Under the pieces are notes generated by a model, which saw nothing but the letters and a program-made list of their open reading frames with translations, was not told where the DNA came from and ran no database searches. A stretch of DNA of 64,000 bases from Streptomyces sp. NBC_01471 (GTDB lineage: Bacteria > Actinomycetota > Actinomycetes > Streptomycetales > Streptomycetaceae), in the NCBI RefSeq assembly GCF_041438865.1, contig NZ_CP109450.1, positions 3,830,501 through 3,894,500 of the forward strand. Reading direction: 5' to 3'. The position numbers and the translations under genes are program-made. Positions 24,769 through 34,180 of the stretch are shown here, in pieces (positions within the stretch are counted from its first letter, which is position 1; each line of letters starts with the position of its first letter).

Positions 24769-25380
24769 ATGCCGCAGCCCGAGTCCCGAAGAACACGGCT
24801 GTCGACCGAGCGGGAGGCGGAGATCTTCACCGTCACCCTCGACCTGATCCGCGAGGTCGGCTACGAAGCCGCCCGCCTCGACACCGTCGCGCAGCGCTCC
24901 CAGTGCAGCAAGGCCACGCTGTACCGGCGCTGGCAGGGCAAGCCCCGGCTGGTGTCGGAGGCGCTGCGGCACGGCAAGCCGTTCACCCTGTCCGGGCTGG
25001 ACACCGGCTCCCTGCGAGGGGATCTGTACGAGATGACCTCCCGCATCGGGAAGGCCAGAAAGGACCACGCCCTGATGCGCGGCATCGCCCTGGCCGTCCG
25101 GCAGGACTCCGCGCTGGCGGAGGCGATGCACGAGACGCTGGTGCGGCCCGACCTGGAGGCGGCCCGCGGGATCGTGGACCGCGCCATCGCACGCGGAGAG
25201 GTCGATCCGGCGAACCCGGCCCTCGCCTTCTTCCCCCACCTCATCCAGGGCGCGGGCTTCGCCCGGCTGGTCTTCGATCAGCGCGAGCCCGACGCCGACT
25301 ACCTGCGCCGCTACGTCGACGCCGTCGCCCTGCCCGTGCTGCTCCGGGAGATCGACGGCAGCGCCACGGATACCACCTGA
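24769..25380 (+). CDS. TetR family regulator of adjacent exporter
   Basis: This 203-aa protein has an N-terminal TetR HTH (EREAEIFTVTLDLIREVGYEAARLDTVAQRSQCSKATLYRRWQGK) and a C-terminal ligand pocket (TetR_C_16-like). The ATG at 24769 is preferred to a GTG at 24763 because tggag lies 5 bases upstream. The downstream MFS gene starts 8 bp after its stop, whose codon overlaps the next ribosome site. The gene pair and the palindrome at 24740 indicate a drug-responsive repressor of the exporter. Confidence 0.87.
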   Translation: MPQPESRRTRLSTEREAEIFTVTLDLIREVGYEAARLDTVAQRSQCSKATLYRRWQGKPRLVSEALRHGKPFTLSGLDTGSLRGDLYEMTSRIGKARKDHALMRGIALAVRQDSALAEAMHETLVRPDLEAARGIVDRAIARGEVDPANPALAFFPHLIQGAGFARLVFDQREPDADYLRRYVDAVALPVLLREIDGSATDTT

Positions 25381-25387
25381 GGAGTAC

Positions 25388-27742
25388 ATGATGAGTTCCG
25401 CACCCGCCGACGCGGCCGTCGGCACCATATCCCCGGCCGCCGCGCCACCGACTCCATCGGCATCACCACCCCCGTCACACCGCTGGTGGGCCCTCGTGGT
25501 CATCGGCCTCGCGCAGCTGATGGTGGTGCTGGACGCCACCATCGTGAACATCGCACTGCCCTCGGCCCAGCAGGACCTGGGATTCTCGAACGACGACCGG
25601 CAGTGGGTCGTCACCGCCTACTCACTGGCCTTCGGCAGTCTGCTGCTGCTCGGCGGGCGGCTGGCCGACCTCTTCGGCCGCAAGACCACCCTGCTGATCG
25701 GGCTGATCGGTTTCGCCGCCTCCTCCGCGCTGGCCGGAGCCGCGGGCGGTTTCGACTTGCTGGTGGTGGGGCGTGCGCTCCAGGGCGCGTTCGGCGCGAT
25801 GCTCGCGCCGTCGGCCCTCTCGCTGCTGACGACGACCTTCACCGACCCGAAGGAACGCGGCCGTGCCTTCGGGGTGTTCGGGGCGATCGCCGGTTCCGGT
25901 GGCGCGGTCGGACTGCTCCTCGGCGGGGTGCTCACCGAGCACCTGAACTGGCGCTGGACGCTGTACGTCAACCTCGTCATCGCCGTACTCGCGGTGGCCG
26001 GGGCACTGCTGTTCATCCGCCGGCCGGCACCCGCCCAGCGCCCCAAGCTGGACCTGCTGGGCACCCTGCTGGTCTCCAGCGGGCTCTTCTGCATCGTCTT
26101 CGGCTTCTCCAACGCGGAGACGTACGCCTGGAGCGACCCGATGTGCTGGGGCTTCCTGGCCGGCGGTGTCGCACTGCTGCTCGCCTTCACCGGCTGGCAG
26201 ACCAGGGCCGTGCACCCGCTGCTGCCGCTGCGGGTCTTCGCCGACCGCAACCGCAGCGCCTCGTACCTGATGGTGTTCGCCACCGGCGCCGGAATGTTCG
26301 GGATCTTCCTCTTCCTGACCTACTACCTCCAGCAGATCCTCGGCTACACACCGGTGAAGACCGGGCTCGCCTTCCTGCCGATGATCCTGATGCTGATGGT
26401 GCTGGCCCAGCTGTCCATCAACGTGCTCATGCCGAGGATCGGCCCCAAGATCATGGTGCCGATCGGCACCCTGCTCGCCGCGGGCGGCCTGGTCTGGCTG
26501 ACCAAGCTCGACCTGTCCAGCAGCTACTCGGCGGACATCCTGCCGCCCCTGCTGCTCATCGGCGCCGGTATCGGCATGGTGATGCCCCCGGCGATGTCAC
26601 TGGCGACGCTCGGCATCGCACCCGCCGACCAGGGGGTCGCGTCCGCGACCGTCAACACCATGCAGCAGGTGGGCGGTTCCATCGGCACCGCGCTGTTCTC
26701 CACCATGGCGACCACCGCGGCGGGCGACTACGTGAAGGACCACGGCACCTCCAAGCCGGCCCTCGCCGAGGCCGCCGTGCACAGCTACGCCACCGTCTAC
26801 TGGTGGGCCGCCGGCCTGTTCGCGGTCGGCTTCGTCATCGCGATCTTCCTCTACCGCACGGGCCGTCCGCTGGCGGCCGCCCCGGCACCGGCCGGTGCGC
26901 AGGCCAACGGGGCCACCGAGGGCGCGGCCGCCGTGACCCCGCAGGACCGGCCCACCGCGGAACTGCCGGCCACCGGGGTGCCCGCGGGCCCGCCGCAGGC
27001 GAGCGTGCGGGGACGGGTGCTCGGTGAGCACGGCGCTCCGGTGGCATCGGCCGTGACGCTCATCGACCAGGGCGGCCGCCAGGTCGCACGGGCCGTACCC
27101 GCGCCGGACGGCTCGTACGCGCTGTCAGCGCCGCACGGCAGGTACGTCCTGGTCGCATCGGCGCCGGACTGCCGGCCCAGGATCAGCGAACTCGTCCTGG
27201 GCACGGAGCCCGTCGACCACAACGTCCAGCTCGCCGGGACCGGCGGACTCTTCGGCACCGTCAGCGGGACGGCCGGGCCCCTCGAAGGTGCGCTGCTCGT
27301 CGTGACGGACGCGGAAGGCAGTGTGGTCGACTCGACCGTGTCGGCCGCGGACGGCGGCTATCGGCTGCCCTCGCTGCCGCCGGCCGCGTACACCCTCACC
27401 GCCGGTGCGGAGGGCCACCAGCCCTACGCCGCCCTGGTCACGGTGACCGGCTCCGCGCCCACCCGCCACGACGCGGCCCTCACGGCCGCGGCGACGGTGC
27501 GGGGCACGGTGCACGGACCGCAGGGTGCCCCGGTGAACGACGCCCTGGTCACCCTGCTCGACGCGGCGGGCAACGTCGTCGCCCGGCACACCACGGGTCC
27601 GGACGGCGTGTACACGTTCACGGGCCTCACCGGCCTCGACTACACACTGATCGCCGCGGGCTACCCGCCCGCCGCGTCCCAGCTCACCGTTCCCTCGGAC
27701 GCCCAGAACGGCTTCGACGTGCTGCTGGGGCACTCGGACTGA
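25388..27742 (+). CDS. DHA2-family MFS exporter with C-terminal carboxypeptidase-regulatory-like repeats
   Basis: This is a 784-aa protein. Residues ~35-500 are a 14-span EmrB/QacA-type drug:H+ antiporter (MVVLDATIVNIALPSAQQDLGF, GRLADLFGRKTTLLIGL, GASVAPSAL-like motif C region). Residues ~535-784 hold three beta-sandwich carboxypeptidase-regulatory-like repeats (SVRGRVLGEHGAPVASAVT ... GSYAL; VRGTVHGPQGAPVNDALVT ... GVYTF). This fusion is uncommon; the repeats may act in binding or folding at the membrane surface. It is co-transcribed with tetR. The start is ATG at 25388 or the adjacent ATG at 25391. Confidence 0.86.
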   Translation: MMSSAPADAAVGTISPAAAPPTPSASPPPSHRWWALVVIGLAQLMVVLDATIVNIALPSAQQDLGFSNDDRQWVVTAYSLAFGSLLLLGGRLADLFGRKTTLLIGLIGFAASSALAGAAGGFDLLVVGRALQGAFGAMLAPSALSLLTTTFTDPKERGRAFGVFGAIAGSGGAVGLLLGGVLTEHLNWRWTLYVNLVIAVLAVAGALLFIRRPAPAQRPKLDLLGTLLVSSGLFCIVFGFSNAETYAWSDPMCWGFLAGGVALLLAFTGWQTRAVHPLLPLRVFADRNRSASYLMVFATGAGMFGIFLFLTYYLQQILGYTPVKTGLAFLPMILMLMVLAQLSINVLMPRIGPKIMVPIGTLLAAGGLVWLTKLDLSSSYSADILPPLLLIGAGIGMVMPPAMSLATLGIAPADQGVASATVNTMQQVGGSIGTALFSTMATTAAGDYVKDHGTSKPALAEAAVHSYATVYWWAAGLFAVGFVIAIFLYRTGRPLAAAPAPAGAQANGATEGAAAVTPQDRPTAELPATGVPAGPPQASVRGRVLGEHGAPVASAVTLIDQGGRQVARAVPAPDGSYALSAPHGRYVLVASAPDCRPRISELVLGTEPVDHNVQLAGTGGLFGTVSGTAGPLEGALLVVTDAEGSVVDSTVSAADGGYRLPSLPPAAYTLTAGAEGHQPYAALVTVTGSAPTRHDAALTAAATVRGTVHGPQGAPVNDALVTLLDAAGNVVARHTTGPDGVYTFTGLTGLDYTLIAAGYPPAASQLTVPSDAQNGFDVLLGHSD

Positions 27743-27815
27743 ACCGGATCCGGGGCGGCGGCACGGCCCCCGTGCCGCCGCCCCGGCCAACCGTCCCGAG
27801 ACATGTGACATGAGA

Positions 27816-27861
27816 CAGAGAAACGGCCCGCACCATGATCATGGTGCGGGCCGTTTCTCTG
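27816..27861. terminator. 46-bp perfect palindrome, bidirectional terminator
   Basis: An uninterrupted 23-bp inverted repeat (left arm begins cagagaaacggcccg; right arm ends cgggccgtttctctg) lies between the MFS gene and the tRNA-Leu on the opposite strand. As RNA it would form a very stable hairpin on either strand, with T-rich arm ends. It probably terminates both transcripts. Confidence 0.85.
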
Positions 27862-27897
27862 GTGATACTGAACACCTTCACCGGTGTCCGATGATGG

Positions 27898-27980
27898 TGC
27901 GCGAGGGGGGATTTGAACCCCCACGTCCCTAAGGACACTGGCACCTGAAGCCAGCGCGTCTGCCGTTCCGCCACTCGCGC
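27898..27980 (-). tRNA. tRNA-Leu (CAG)
   Basis: This is a class II tRNA read on the minus strand. It has the acceptor stem GCGCGAG/CTCGCGC, a D-arm GTGGCGGAACGGCAGACGC, an anticodon loop TTCAGGT (anticodon CAG), a variable arm TGTCCTTAGGGACG and a T-arm GGGGGTTCAAATCCCCC. The following three bases are CCA, so the 3' end may be encoded (to 27895). Confidence 0.96.
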
Positions 27981-28320
27981 AAGTGGTGTATCCGAGACTC
28001 TCTCACTGGTTTGTGCGAGCGCCTGGCGACATCCGGAAGATTAGCACGCTGGACAGGGTGGATTCACATCCGTTCTCCGGGGGAGACGACCGGTGCCCCG
28101 CCCCGTGGAACGAGCCCCTTCCTCCACGGAACGGGCTCCCCGTCCCCCCACTCCTCCTCAGTGCGCGCCGAGTGCGGGACACTGTTCGGGAGCCACCTCT
28201 ACGATCCGTGTGAGAGGTGACACTTATCCACAGGGGAGACAAGGGGAACCAGCCGTTTTCCCCGTGCGTGGATACGATCAGTAAGCAGTACGAGGACGAC
28301 AACGTCGGAGGAGGTGCCTC
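27981..28320. promoter_or_regulatory. Upstream region of the fhaA operon
   Basis: This 340-bp gap separates the tRNA-Leu from fhaA. A perfect DnaA box ttatccaca lies at 28224-28232. A strong gaggaggtg ribosome site precedes fhaA. The main promoter of the fhaA-pknB operon should lie here, but I could not assign -10/-35 elements. Confidence 0.5.
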
Positions 28321-29148
28321 ATGGGAGTCATGAAGAAGTTCGAGCAGCGTCTCGAAGGTCTGGTCAACGGCACCTTCGCGAAGGTGTTCAAGTCCGAGGT
28401 CCAGCCCGTCGAGATCGCCGGTGCGCTCCAGCGCGAGTGCGACAACAACGCAACGATCTGGAACCGCGAGCGGACGGTCGTCCCCAACGACTTCATCGTC
28501 GAACTGAGCACACCGGACTACGAGCGCCTCAGCCCGTACTCGGGACAGCTCGGCGACGAACTCTCCGGGCTGGTCCGTGACTACGCCAAGCAGCAGCGGT
28601 ACGCCTTCATGGGCCCGATCAAGGTCCACCTGGAGAAGGCGGAGGACCTGGACACCGGTCTCTACCGCGTCCGCAGCCGCACCCTCGCATCGAGCACCAG
28701 CCAGCAGGGCGCCGACCACGGCCCCGCCGCACCGGCCCCCCAGCGGGACGCCGGCGGTTACGGGTATCCACCGGCCGCGGCCCCGCCCATGCCCGCATCA
28801 CCTCCGCCCGGAGGCAACCGCCCGGCACCCGGCCGCGCGCCCGCTCCGGGACCCATGCCGAGCACCCAGATCCGGCGCTGGATCGAGGTCAACGGCACCC
28901 GCCATCAGATCTCGCGCGCCACCCTGGTCCTCGGCCGCAGCACCGAAGCCGACGTGCGTATCGACGACCCCGGCGTATCCCGCCGGCACTGTGAGATCCG
29001 CGCCGGTTCCCCCTCGACGATCCAGGATCTCGGTTCCACCAACGGCATCGTGGTAGACGGACAGCACACCACCCGCGCTACGCTCCGCGACGGCTCGCGG
29101 ATCGTCGTGGGCAATTCCACCATCGTTTACCGGCAAGCCGAAGGGTGA
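28321..29148 (+). CDS. fhaA: FhaA: DUF3662 and FHA domain protein
   Basis: This 275-aa protein has an N-terminal DUF3662 domain (~1-115: MKKFEQRLEGLVNGTFAKVFKSEVQPVEIAGAL), a Pro/Gly-rich linker and a C-terminal FHA domain (~185-272: LVLGRSTEADVRIDDPGVSRRHCEIR ... GSTNGIVVDG) that binds phosphothreonine. In actinobacteria FhaA is phosphorylated by PknB-type kinases and acts in cell-wall synthesis at poles and septa with MviN. It is the first gene of the fhaA-fhaB-pstP-rodA-pbpA-pknB operon. Confidence 0.92.
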   Translation: MGVMKKFEQRLEGLVNGTFAKVFKSEVQPVEIAGALQRECDNNATIWNRERTVVPNDFIVELSTPDYERLSPYSGQLGDELSGLVRDYAKQQRYAFMGPIKVHLEKAEDLDTGLYRVRSRTLASSTSQQGADHGPAAPAPQRDAGGYGYPPAAAPPMPASPPPGGNRPAPGRAPAPGPMPSTQIRRWIEVNGTRHQISRATLVLGRSTEADVRIDDPGVSRRHCEIRAGSPSTIQDLGSTNGIVVDGQHTTRATLRDGSRIVVGNSTIVYRQAEG

Positions 29149-29158
29149 AGCGGGGGCA

Positions 29159-29677
29159 ATGTCAGAGCTGACCCTGACGGTCATGCGGCTAGGTTTCCTA
29201 GCTGTTCTGTGGCTGTTCGTGATCGTGGCCGTCCAGGTCATCCGCAGCGATCTGTTCGGAACGCGCGTCACGCAGCGCGGCTCACGCCGCAACGCGGACT
29301 CCCGTCCTCAGCAGACCGCGCGCCAGGCCGCCGCGCCGCCGCAACAGCGCCAGCAGCCGGCCGCCGGCCGCCAGCGCCGGGGCGCACCCACCAAACTCGT
29401 CGTGTCCGAGGGCACCCTCACCGGCACCACGGTCGCCCTCCAGGGCCAGACCGTCACGCTCGGCCGGGCACATGATTCAACAATCGTGCTGGACGACGAC
29501 TACGCGTCGAGCAGGCATGCCAGGATCTACCCCGACCGAGACGGCCAGTGGATCGTCGAGGATCTCGGGTCCACCAACGGCACGTATCTCGACCGGACCC
29601 GGCTGACCACCCCGACACCGATCCCGCTGGGCGCACCGATCCGCATCGGCAAGACCGTCATCGAGCTGCGGAAGTAG
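29159..29677 (+). CDS. fhaB: FhaB (FipA-type) membrane-anchored FHA protein
   Basis: This 172-aa protein has an N-terminal membrane span (~5-26), a Gln/Ala/Arg-rich linker and a C-terminal FHA domain (~85-170: VTLGRAHDSTIVLDDDYASSRHARIY ... DLGSTNGTYLDRTRL). It would recruit phosphorylated division or wall proteins. The family is conserved in synteny with the PknB operon; in mycobacteria FhaB/FipA links to FtsZ and FtsQ. It follows fhaA by 10 bp. Confidence 0.92.
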   Translation: MSELTLTVMRLGFLAVLWLFVIVAVQVIRSDLFGTRVTQRGSRRNADSRPQQTARQAAAPPQQRQQPAAGRQRRGAPTKLVVSEGTLTGTTVALQGQTVTLGRAHDSTIVLDDDYASSRHARIYPDRDGQWIVEDLGSTNGTYLDRTRLTTPTPIPLGAPIRIGKTVIELRK

Positions 29678-29807
29678 TCACGACAATGAGCGAGCGGAGC
29701 GAGCGAGCCGCAGCGGTTCCGGCAACGGACCGGGGCGCGCTCCCGACCGGAGGGTGGGCAGTGTGGCTCGAGACCGGTTGTACCCGGAGCCGACAGGCGA
29801 GGTGCGC

Positions 29808-31301
29808 ATGAGTCTGTCCCTGCGCTTCGCCGCCGGATCGCACAAGGGCATGATCCGCGAGGGGAACGAGGACTCCGGCTACGCCGGGCCCCGGCTCCTC
29901 GCCATCGCCGACGGAATGGGCGGCCAGGCCGCCGGCGAGGTAGCCAGCTCCGAGGTCATCTCCACGCTCGTCACCCTTGACGACGACGTCCCCGGTTCCG
30001 ACATCCTGACCTCGCTCGGCACGGCCGTACAGCGGGCCAACGACCAGCTCCGCATGATGGTCGAGGAGGACCCCCAGCTCGAAGGCATGGGCACCACGCT
30101 CACCGCCCTCCTCTGGACCGGTCAGCGCCTCGGCCTCGTGCATGTCGGCGACTCGCGCGCCTATCTGCTGCGGGACGGTGTCCTGACGCAGATCACCCAG
30201 GACCACACCTGGGTGCAGCGCCTGGTCGACGAGGGCCGCATCACCGAGGAGGAAGCCACCACCCACCCGCAGCGCTCCCTGCTGATGCGCGCGCTGGGCA
30301 GTGGCGAACACGTCGAACCCGACCTCTCCATCCGCGAGGTGCGGGCCGGCGACCGCTACATGATCTGTTCCGACGGGCTCTCCGGCGTCGTCTCCCACCA
30401 GACGATGGAGGAGACACTCGCCAGCTACCAGGGCCCCCAGGAGACGATCCAGGATCTGATCCAGCTCGCCCTGCGCGGCGGCGGCCCCGACAACATCACC
30501 TGCATCGTGGCCGATGTCGTCGACGTCGACTCCAACGACACCCTGGCCGAGCAGCTCAACGACACCCCGGTCGTCGTCGGCGCGGTCGCCGAGAACCAGG
30601 CCGCTCAGCACGACGGCGGGGCCATGCAGACCCCGGCGGGCCGGGCGTCCGGCCTCGGCCGCCAGGTCCCGCCACCCACGCCGGGCGGCTTCGGCCCGCC
30701 CGGAAGCGGGGACGGATACGGCGCGGCCCCCGACGGCTCGTTCGGCGCGTACAGCGACGAGGACTTCGTCAAGCCGTCCGGCGGGCGCAGGTGGATCAAG
30801 CGGTCGCTGTTCACCGTGCTCGTCCTCGCCGTCATCGGCGGCGGCCTGTACGGCGGCTACCGCTGGACCCAGACGCAGTACTACGTCGGATCCAACGACC
30901 AGAACGTCGCGCTGTACCAGGGCATCAGCCAGAACCTCGCCTGGGTCTCGCTCTCGAAGGTCGACACGGACCACCCCGAGATCGAACTCAAGTACCTCCC
31001 GCCGTACCAGCGCAAGCAGGTCGACGCGACGATCACCGAAGGCAGCCTCAGCGAGGCGAAGCGCAAGGTCAGCGAACTCGCCGAACAGGCAAACGCCTGC
31101 AAGAAGGACGCGGAGCGCCGCAAGGTCGAGGACGAGATCAAGCCGAAGCCGGACGCGGGCAAGACCCCCGGCACCGATAGCCCTCTCTCTTCCTCCAAGA
31201 GCGGTACCACCGCAAAGCCCAAGCCCAGTGCCACACCCACGCCCGGCCCCAGCCTCTCGGAGGATGAGCAGAAGCTGGTCCCGCTGTGCGGTAAGCAGTA
31301 G
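29808..31301 (+). CDS. pstP: PstP-type PP2C Ser/Thr protein phosphatase
   Basis: This protein of 497 aa has an N-terminal PP2C domain (~1-240: SHKGMIREGNEDSGYAGPRL, IADGMGGQAAGEVAS, HVGDSRAYLLRDG, CSDGLSGVV, RGGGPDNITCIVADV, with the Asp metal ligands), a disordered linker, one span (~328-350) and a C-terminal extracellular Pro/Lys/Thr-rich region. It dephosphorylates PknB and its targets. The ATG at 29808 has gaggtgcgc upstream; a GTG at 29763 with ggaggg at proper spacing is also plausible and would add 15 residues. It is in the operon between fhaB and rodA. Confidence 0.9.
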   Translation: MSLSLRFAAGSHKGMIREGNEDSGYAGPRLLAIADGMGGQAAGEVASSEVISTLVTLDDDVPGSDILTSLGTAVQRANDQLRMMVEEDPQLEGMGTTLTALLWTGQRLGLVHVGDSRAYLLRDGVLTQITQDHTWVQRLVDEGRITEEEATTHPQRSLLMRALGSGEHVEPDLSIREVRAGDRYMICSDGLSGVVSHQTMEETLASYQGPQETIQDLIQLALRGGGPDNITCIVADVVDVDSNDTLAEQLNDTPVVVGAVAENQAAQHDGGAMQTPAGRASGLGRQVPPPTPGGFGPPGSGDGYGAAPDGSFGAYSDEDFVKPSGGRRWIKRSLFTVLVLAVIGGGLYGGYRWTQTQYYVGSNDQNVALYQGISQNLAWVSLSKVDTDHPEIELKYLPPYQRKQVDATITEGSLSEAKRKVSELAEQANACKKDAERRKVEDEIKPKPDAGKTPGTDSPLSSSKSGTTAKPKPSATPTPGPSLSEDEQKLVPLCGKQ

Positions 31302-31325
31302 AGCCGTAGGGGGCCTTTCACCACC

Positions 31326-32720
31326 ATGAGCGTTGTCACCAACACGACCACCATCGGCGCGATCGAAGCACCGAGCCGCCGCAACACCGAGCTGATGCTG
31401 CTCGTATTCGCCGTCGCCATCTCGGTGTTCGGGTACGCCAACGTCGGCCTCGCGATCAACGGTTCGCTGCCTTCGGGCATCCTCGGCTACGGAACGGGCC
31501 TCACGCTGCTCGCGGCCGTCGGCCACATCGTGGTCCGTAAGTTCGCACCGTACGCGGATCCGCTGCTGCTGCCGCTGGCCACCCTGCTGAACGGCATCGG
31601 GCTGGCCATCATCTGGCGGCTCGACCAGTCGCCGCTGCTCCAGCAGGCCGACCACTATGCGCCCGCCGCTCCCAACCAGCTGATGTACTCCGCAGTGGGC
31701 GTCGCCCTCTTCGTCGGTGTCCTCCTGCTGCTCAAGGACCACCGGATCCTCCAGCGGTACACCTACATCTCCATGGTGGTGGCCATGCTGCTGCTGGTCG
31801 CGCCGATGTTCTTCCCCGCCAAGTTCGGCGCCCGGATCTGGATCAACATCGCCGGTTTCTCCATCCAGCCCGGTGAGTTCGCCAAGATCGCTATCGCGGT
31901 CTTCTTCTCCGGCTACCTCATGGTGAAGCGCGACGCCCTGGCCCTGGCCAGCCGCCGCTTCATGGGGCTGTATCTGCCGCGCGGCCGTGACCTCGGACCG
32001 ATCCTCGTCATCTGGTTGATGTCGATCCTCATCCTGGTCTTCGAGACGGACCTCGGGACCTCGCTGCTCTTCTTCGGCCTCTTCGTCGTCATGCTGTACG
32101 TGGCGACGGAGCGCACCAGCTGGATCGTCTTCGGTCTGATCATGTCCGCGGCCGGCGCCGTCGGCGTGGCCACGTTCGAACCCCACGTCCAGCAGCGTGT
32201 GGACGCCTGGCTCGCCCCCTTCTCCAAGGCCACCCTGGCGCAGAGCGACCAGGTCGCGAAGTCCCTGATGTCCTTCGGTGCCGGCGGGACCATGGGCACC
32301 GGACTCGGCCAGGGACACTCGGACCTCATCGGCTTCGCCGCCAACTCCGACTTCATCCTCGCCACCGTCGGCGAGGAGCTCGGCCTGGCCGGCACCATGG
32401 CCATCCTGGTGATCTACGGACTGATCGTAGAGCGCGGCGTGCGGACCGCGCTGGCCGCCCGCGACCCCTTCGGGAAGCTGCTCGCCATCGGGCTCTCCGG
32501 TGCCTTCGCCATCCAGGTCTTCGTCGTAGCCGGTGGTGTCATGGGTCTCATCCCGCTGACCGGTATGACCATGCCCTTCATGGCGCAGGGTGGCTCATCC
32601 GTGATCGCCAACTGGGCCCTGATCGGCATCCTGATCCGGATCAGCGACACCGCGCGACGCCCGGCCCCGTCCCCCGCCCCGTCCCCCGACGCCGAGATGA
32701 CCCAGGTGGTCCGACCGTGA
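31326..32720 (+). CDS. rodA: RodA/FtsW/SpoVE SEDS-family peptidoglycan polymerase
   Basis: This 464-aa protein has about 12 spans and SEDS motifs: FGARIWINIAGFSIQPGEFAKIAIAVFFS, FETDLGTSLLFFGLFVVML, NSDFILATVGEELGL and PLTGMTMPFMAQGGSSVIAN. It polymerises lipid II glycan strands together with the class B PBP encoded next. A Pro/Ser/Ala-rich C-terminal tail follows. The stop overlaps the pbpA GTG (GTGA), indicating coupled production of the pair. Confidence 0.92.
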   Translation: MSVVTNTTTIGAIEAPSRRNTELMLLVFAVAISVFGYANVGLAINGSLPSGILGYGTGLTLLAAVGHIVVRKFAPYADPLLLPLATLLNGIGLAIIWRLDQSPLLQQADHYAPAAPNQLMYSAVGVALFVGVLLLLKDHRILQRYTYISMVVAMLLLVAPMFFPAKFGARIWINIAGFSIQPGEFAKIAIAVFFSGYLMVKRDALALASRRFMGLYLPRGRDLGPILVIWLMSILILVFETDLGTSLLFFGLFVVMLYVATERTSWIVFGLIMSAAGAVGVATFEPHVQQRVDAWLAPFSKATLAQSDQVAKSLMSFGAGGTMGTGLGQGHSDLIGFAANSDFILATVGEELGLAGTMAILVIYGLIVERGVRTALAARDPFGKLLAIGLSGAFAIQVFVVAGGVMGLIPLTGMTMPFMAQGGSSVIANWALIGILIRISDTARRPAPSPAPSPDAEMTQVVRP

Positions 32721-34180
32721 ACAAGCCCCTGCGCCGAATCGCGATCTTCTGCGGTCTCCTCGTCGTCGCCCTGCTGCTGCGCGACAACTGGATCCAGTAC
32801 GTCACGGCCGACAGCCTCAACTCCCGCAAGGAGAACCGCCGCGTCGAGATCGAGCGCTACGCCCACCAGCGCGGTGACATCATCGTCGACGGCAAAGCGG
32901 TCACCGGCTCGACCGTGACCAAGGGCAGCATGTACAAGTACAAGCGCACCTGGAAGGACGGCCCCATGTGGGCGCCCGTCACCGGGTACGCCTCGCAGGC
33001 GTTCGGCGCGACGCAGCTGGAGAATCTGAACGACTCCATCCTCACCGGCAACGACGACCGGCTCTTCTTCGACCGGACAGCCTCCATGTTCACGGGTGAG
33101 AAGAAGCAGGGCGGCAACGTCGTCACCACGCTGAACGCCGACGCCCAGAAGGCCGCTTTCAAGGGACTCGGCGACAAGAAGGGCGCCGTGGCCGCCCTCG
33201 ACCCGAAGACCGGCGCGATCCTCGCCATGGCCTCGACGCCCTCGTACGACCCCTCGACGTTCGCGGGCAACTCCACGGGCAGCGACACGAAGAACTACAC
33301 GAAGCTCAAGGACGACAAGAACGAGCCGCTGCTCAACCGGGCGCTGCGCCAGACGTACCCGCCCGGCTCCGCCTTCAAGGTGGTCACCGCGTCGGCCGCC
33401 CTGGAGAACGGCCTGTACGACAGCGTCGACACCCCGACCAGGTCCCCGCTGCCCTGGCGGCTGCCGCTTTCGAGCAAGGACCTGCCCAACGAGGGCAATC
33501 TGCCCTGCAAGAACGCGACACTGGTTGAGGCCCTGCGGGTGTCCTGCAACACCGTCTTCGGCAAGATCGGAGCCGACCTCGGGAACGACAAGATGCGCGC
33601 GGAGGCCGAGAAGTTCGGCTTCAACAGCGAGCAGTTCACGCCCGTCCGCTCCAACGCCAGTGTCTTCTCCAAGGGCATGGACAAGGCGCAGACCGCGCTC
33701 TCCTCGATCGGCCAGTTCAACACCGCGGCCACCCCGCTCCAGATGGCCATGGTCGCTTCCGCGGTCGCCAACGACGGCACGCTGATGAAGCCCTACATGG
33801 TCGACCGCCTCACCGCGCCGAACCTGGACACCGTCGCCAAGACCGACCCGGAGAAGCAGAGCGAGCCCCTGACGAAGGAGCACGCGCAGATGGTCCAGAA
33901 GATGATGGAAGCGGTCGTCACGAGGGGTACCGGCGGGAAGGCGCAGATCCCCGGCGTCACTGTCGGCGGCAAGACCGGTACCGCGCAGAACGGCGTCAAC
34001 AACAGCGGCAACCCGTACGCCTGGTTCATCTCGTACGCCAAGACCGACCAGGGTTCGCCGGTCGCCGTGGCCGTCGTCGTCGAGGACTCCAACGCCTCCC
34101 GCCAGGACATCTCCGGTGGCGGTCTCGCCGGTCCGATCGCCAAGGACGTCATGTCCGCCGTCATCAACAGCAAGAAGTGA
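32717..34180 (+). CDS. pbpA: Class B penicillin-binding protein PbpA
   Basis: This 487-aa transpeptidase has an N-terminal span (~7-22), a short dimerisation region and a penicillin-binding domain with Ser218-Ala-Phe-Lys221 (SxxK), Ser276-Cys-Asn278 (SxN) and Lys419-Thr-Gly421 (KTG). It crosslinks peptidoglycan as partner of RodA. The start is GTG 32717, overlapping the rodA stop. The shorter N-terminal domain is as in mycobacterial PbpA, a substrate of PknB-type kinases. Confidence 0.93.
   Translation: MNKPLRRIAIFCGLLVVALLLRDNWIQYVTADSLNSRKENRRVEIERYAHQRGDIIVDGKAVTGSTVTKGSMYKYKRTWKDGPMWAPVTGYASQAFGATQLENLNDSILTGNDDRLFFDRTASMFTGEKKQGGNVVTTLNADAQKAAFKGLGDKKGAVAALDPKTGAILAMASTPSYDPSTFAGNSTGSDTKNYTKLKDDKNEPLLNRALRQTYPPGSAFKVVTASAALENGLYDSVDTPTRSPLPWRLPLSSKDLPNEGNLPCKNATLVEALRVSCNTVFGKIGADLGNDKMRAEAEKFGFNSEQFTPVRSNASVFSKGMDKAQTALSSIGQFNTAATPLQMAMVASAVANDGTLMKPYMVDRLTAPNLDTVAKTDPEKQSEPLTKEHAQMVQKMMEAVVTRGTGGKAQIPGVTVGGKTGTAQNGVNNSGNPYAWFISYAKTDQGSPVAVAVVVEDSNASRQDISGGGLAGPIAKDVMSAVINSKK

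Noticed and set aside
29658..32318. 886-codon open frame on the minus strand opposite pstP and rodA
   Set aside because: It is antisense to two well-conserved genes, has Arg/Gly/Glu/Asp-biased composition typical of GC-rich shadow frames and no ribosome site.
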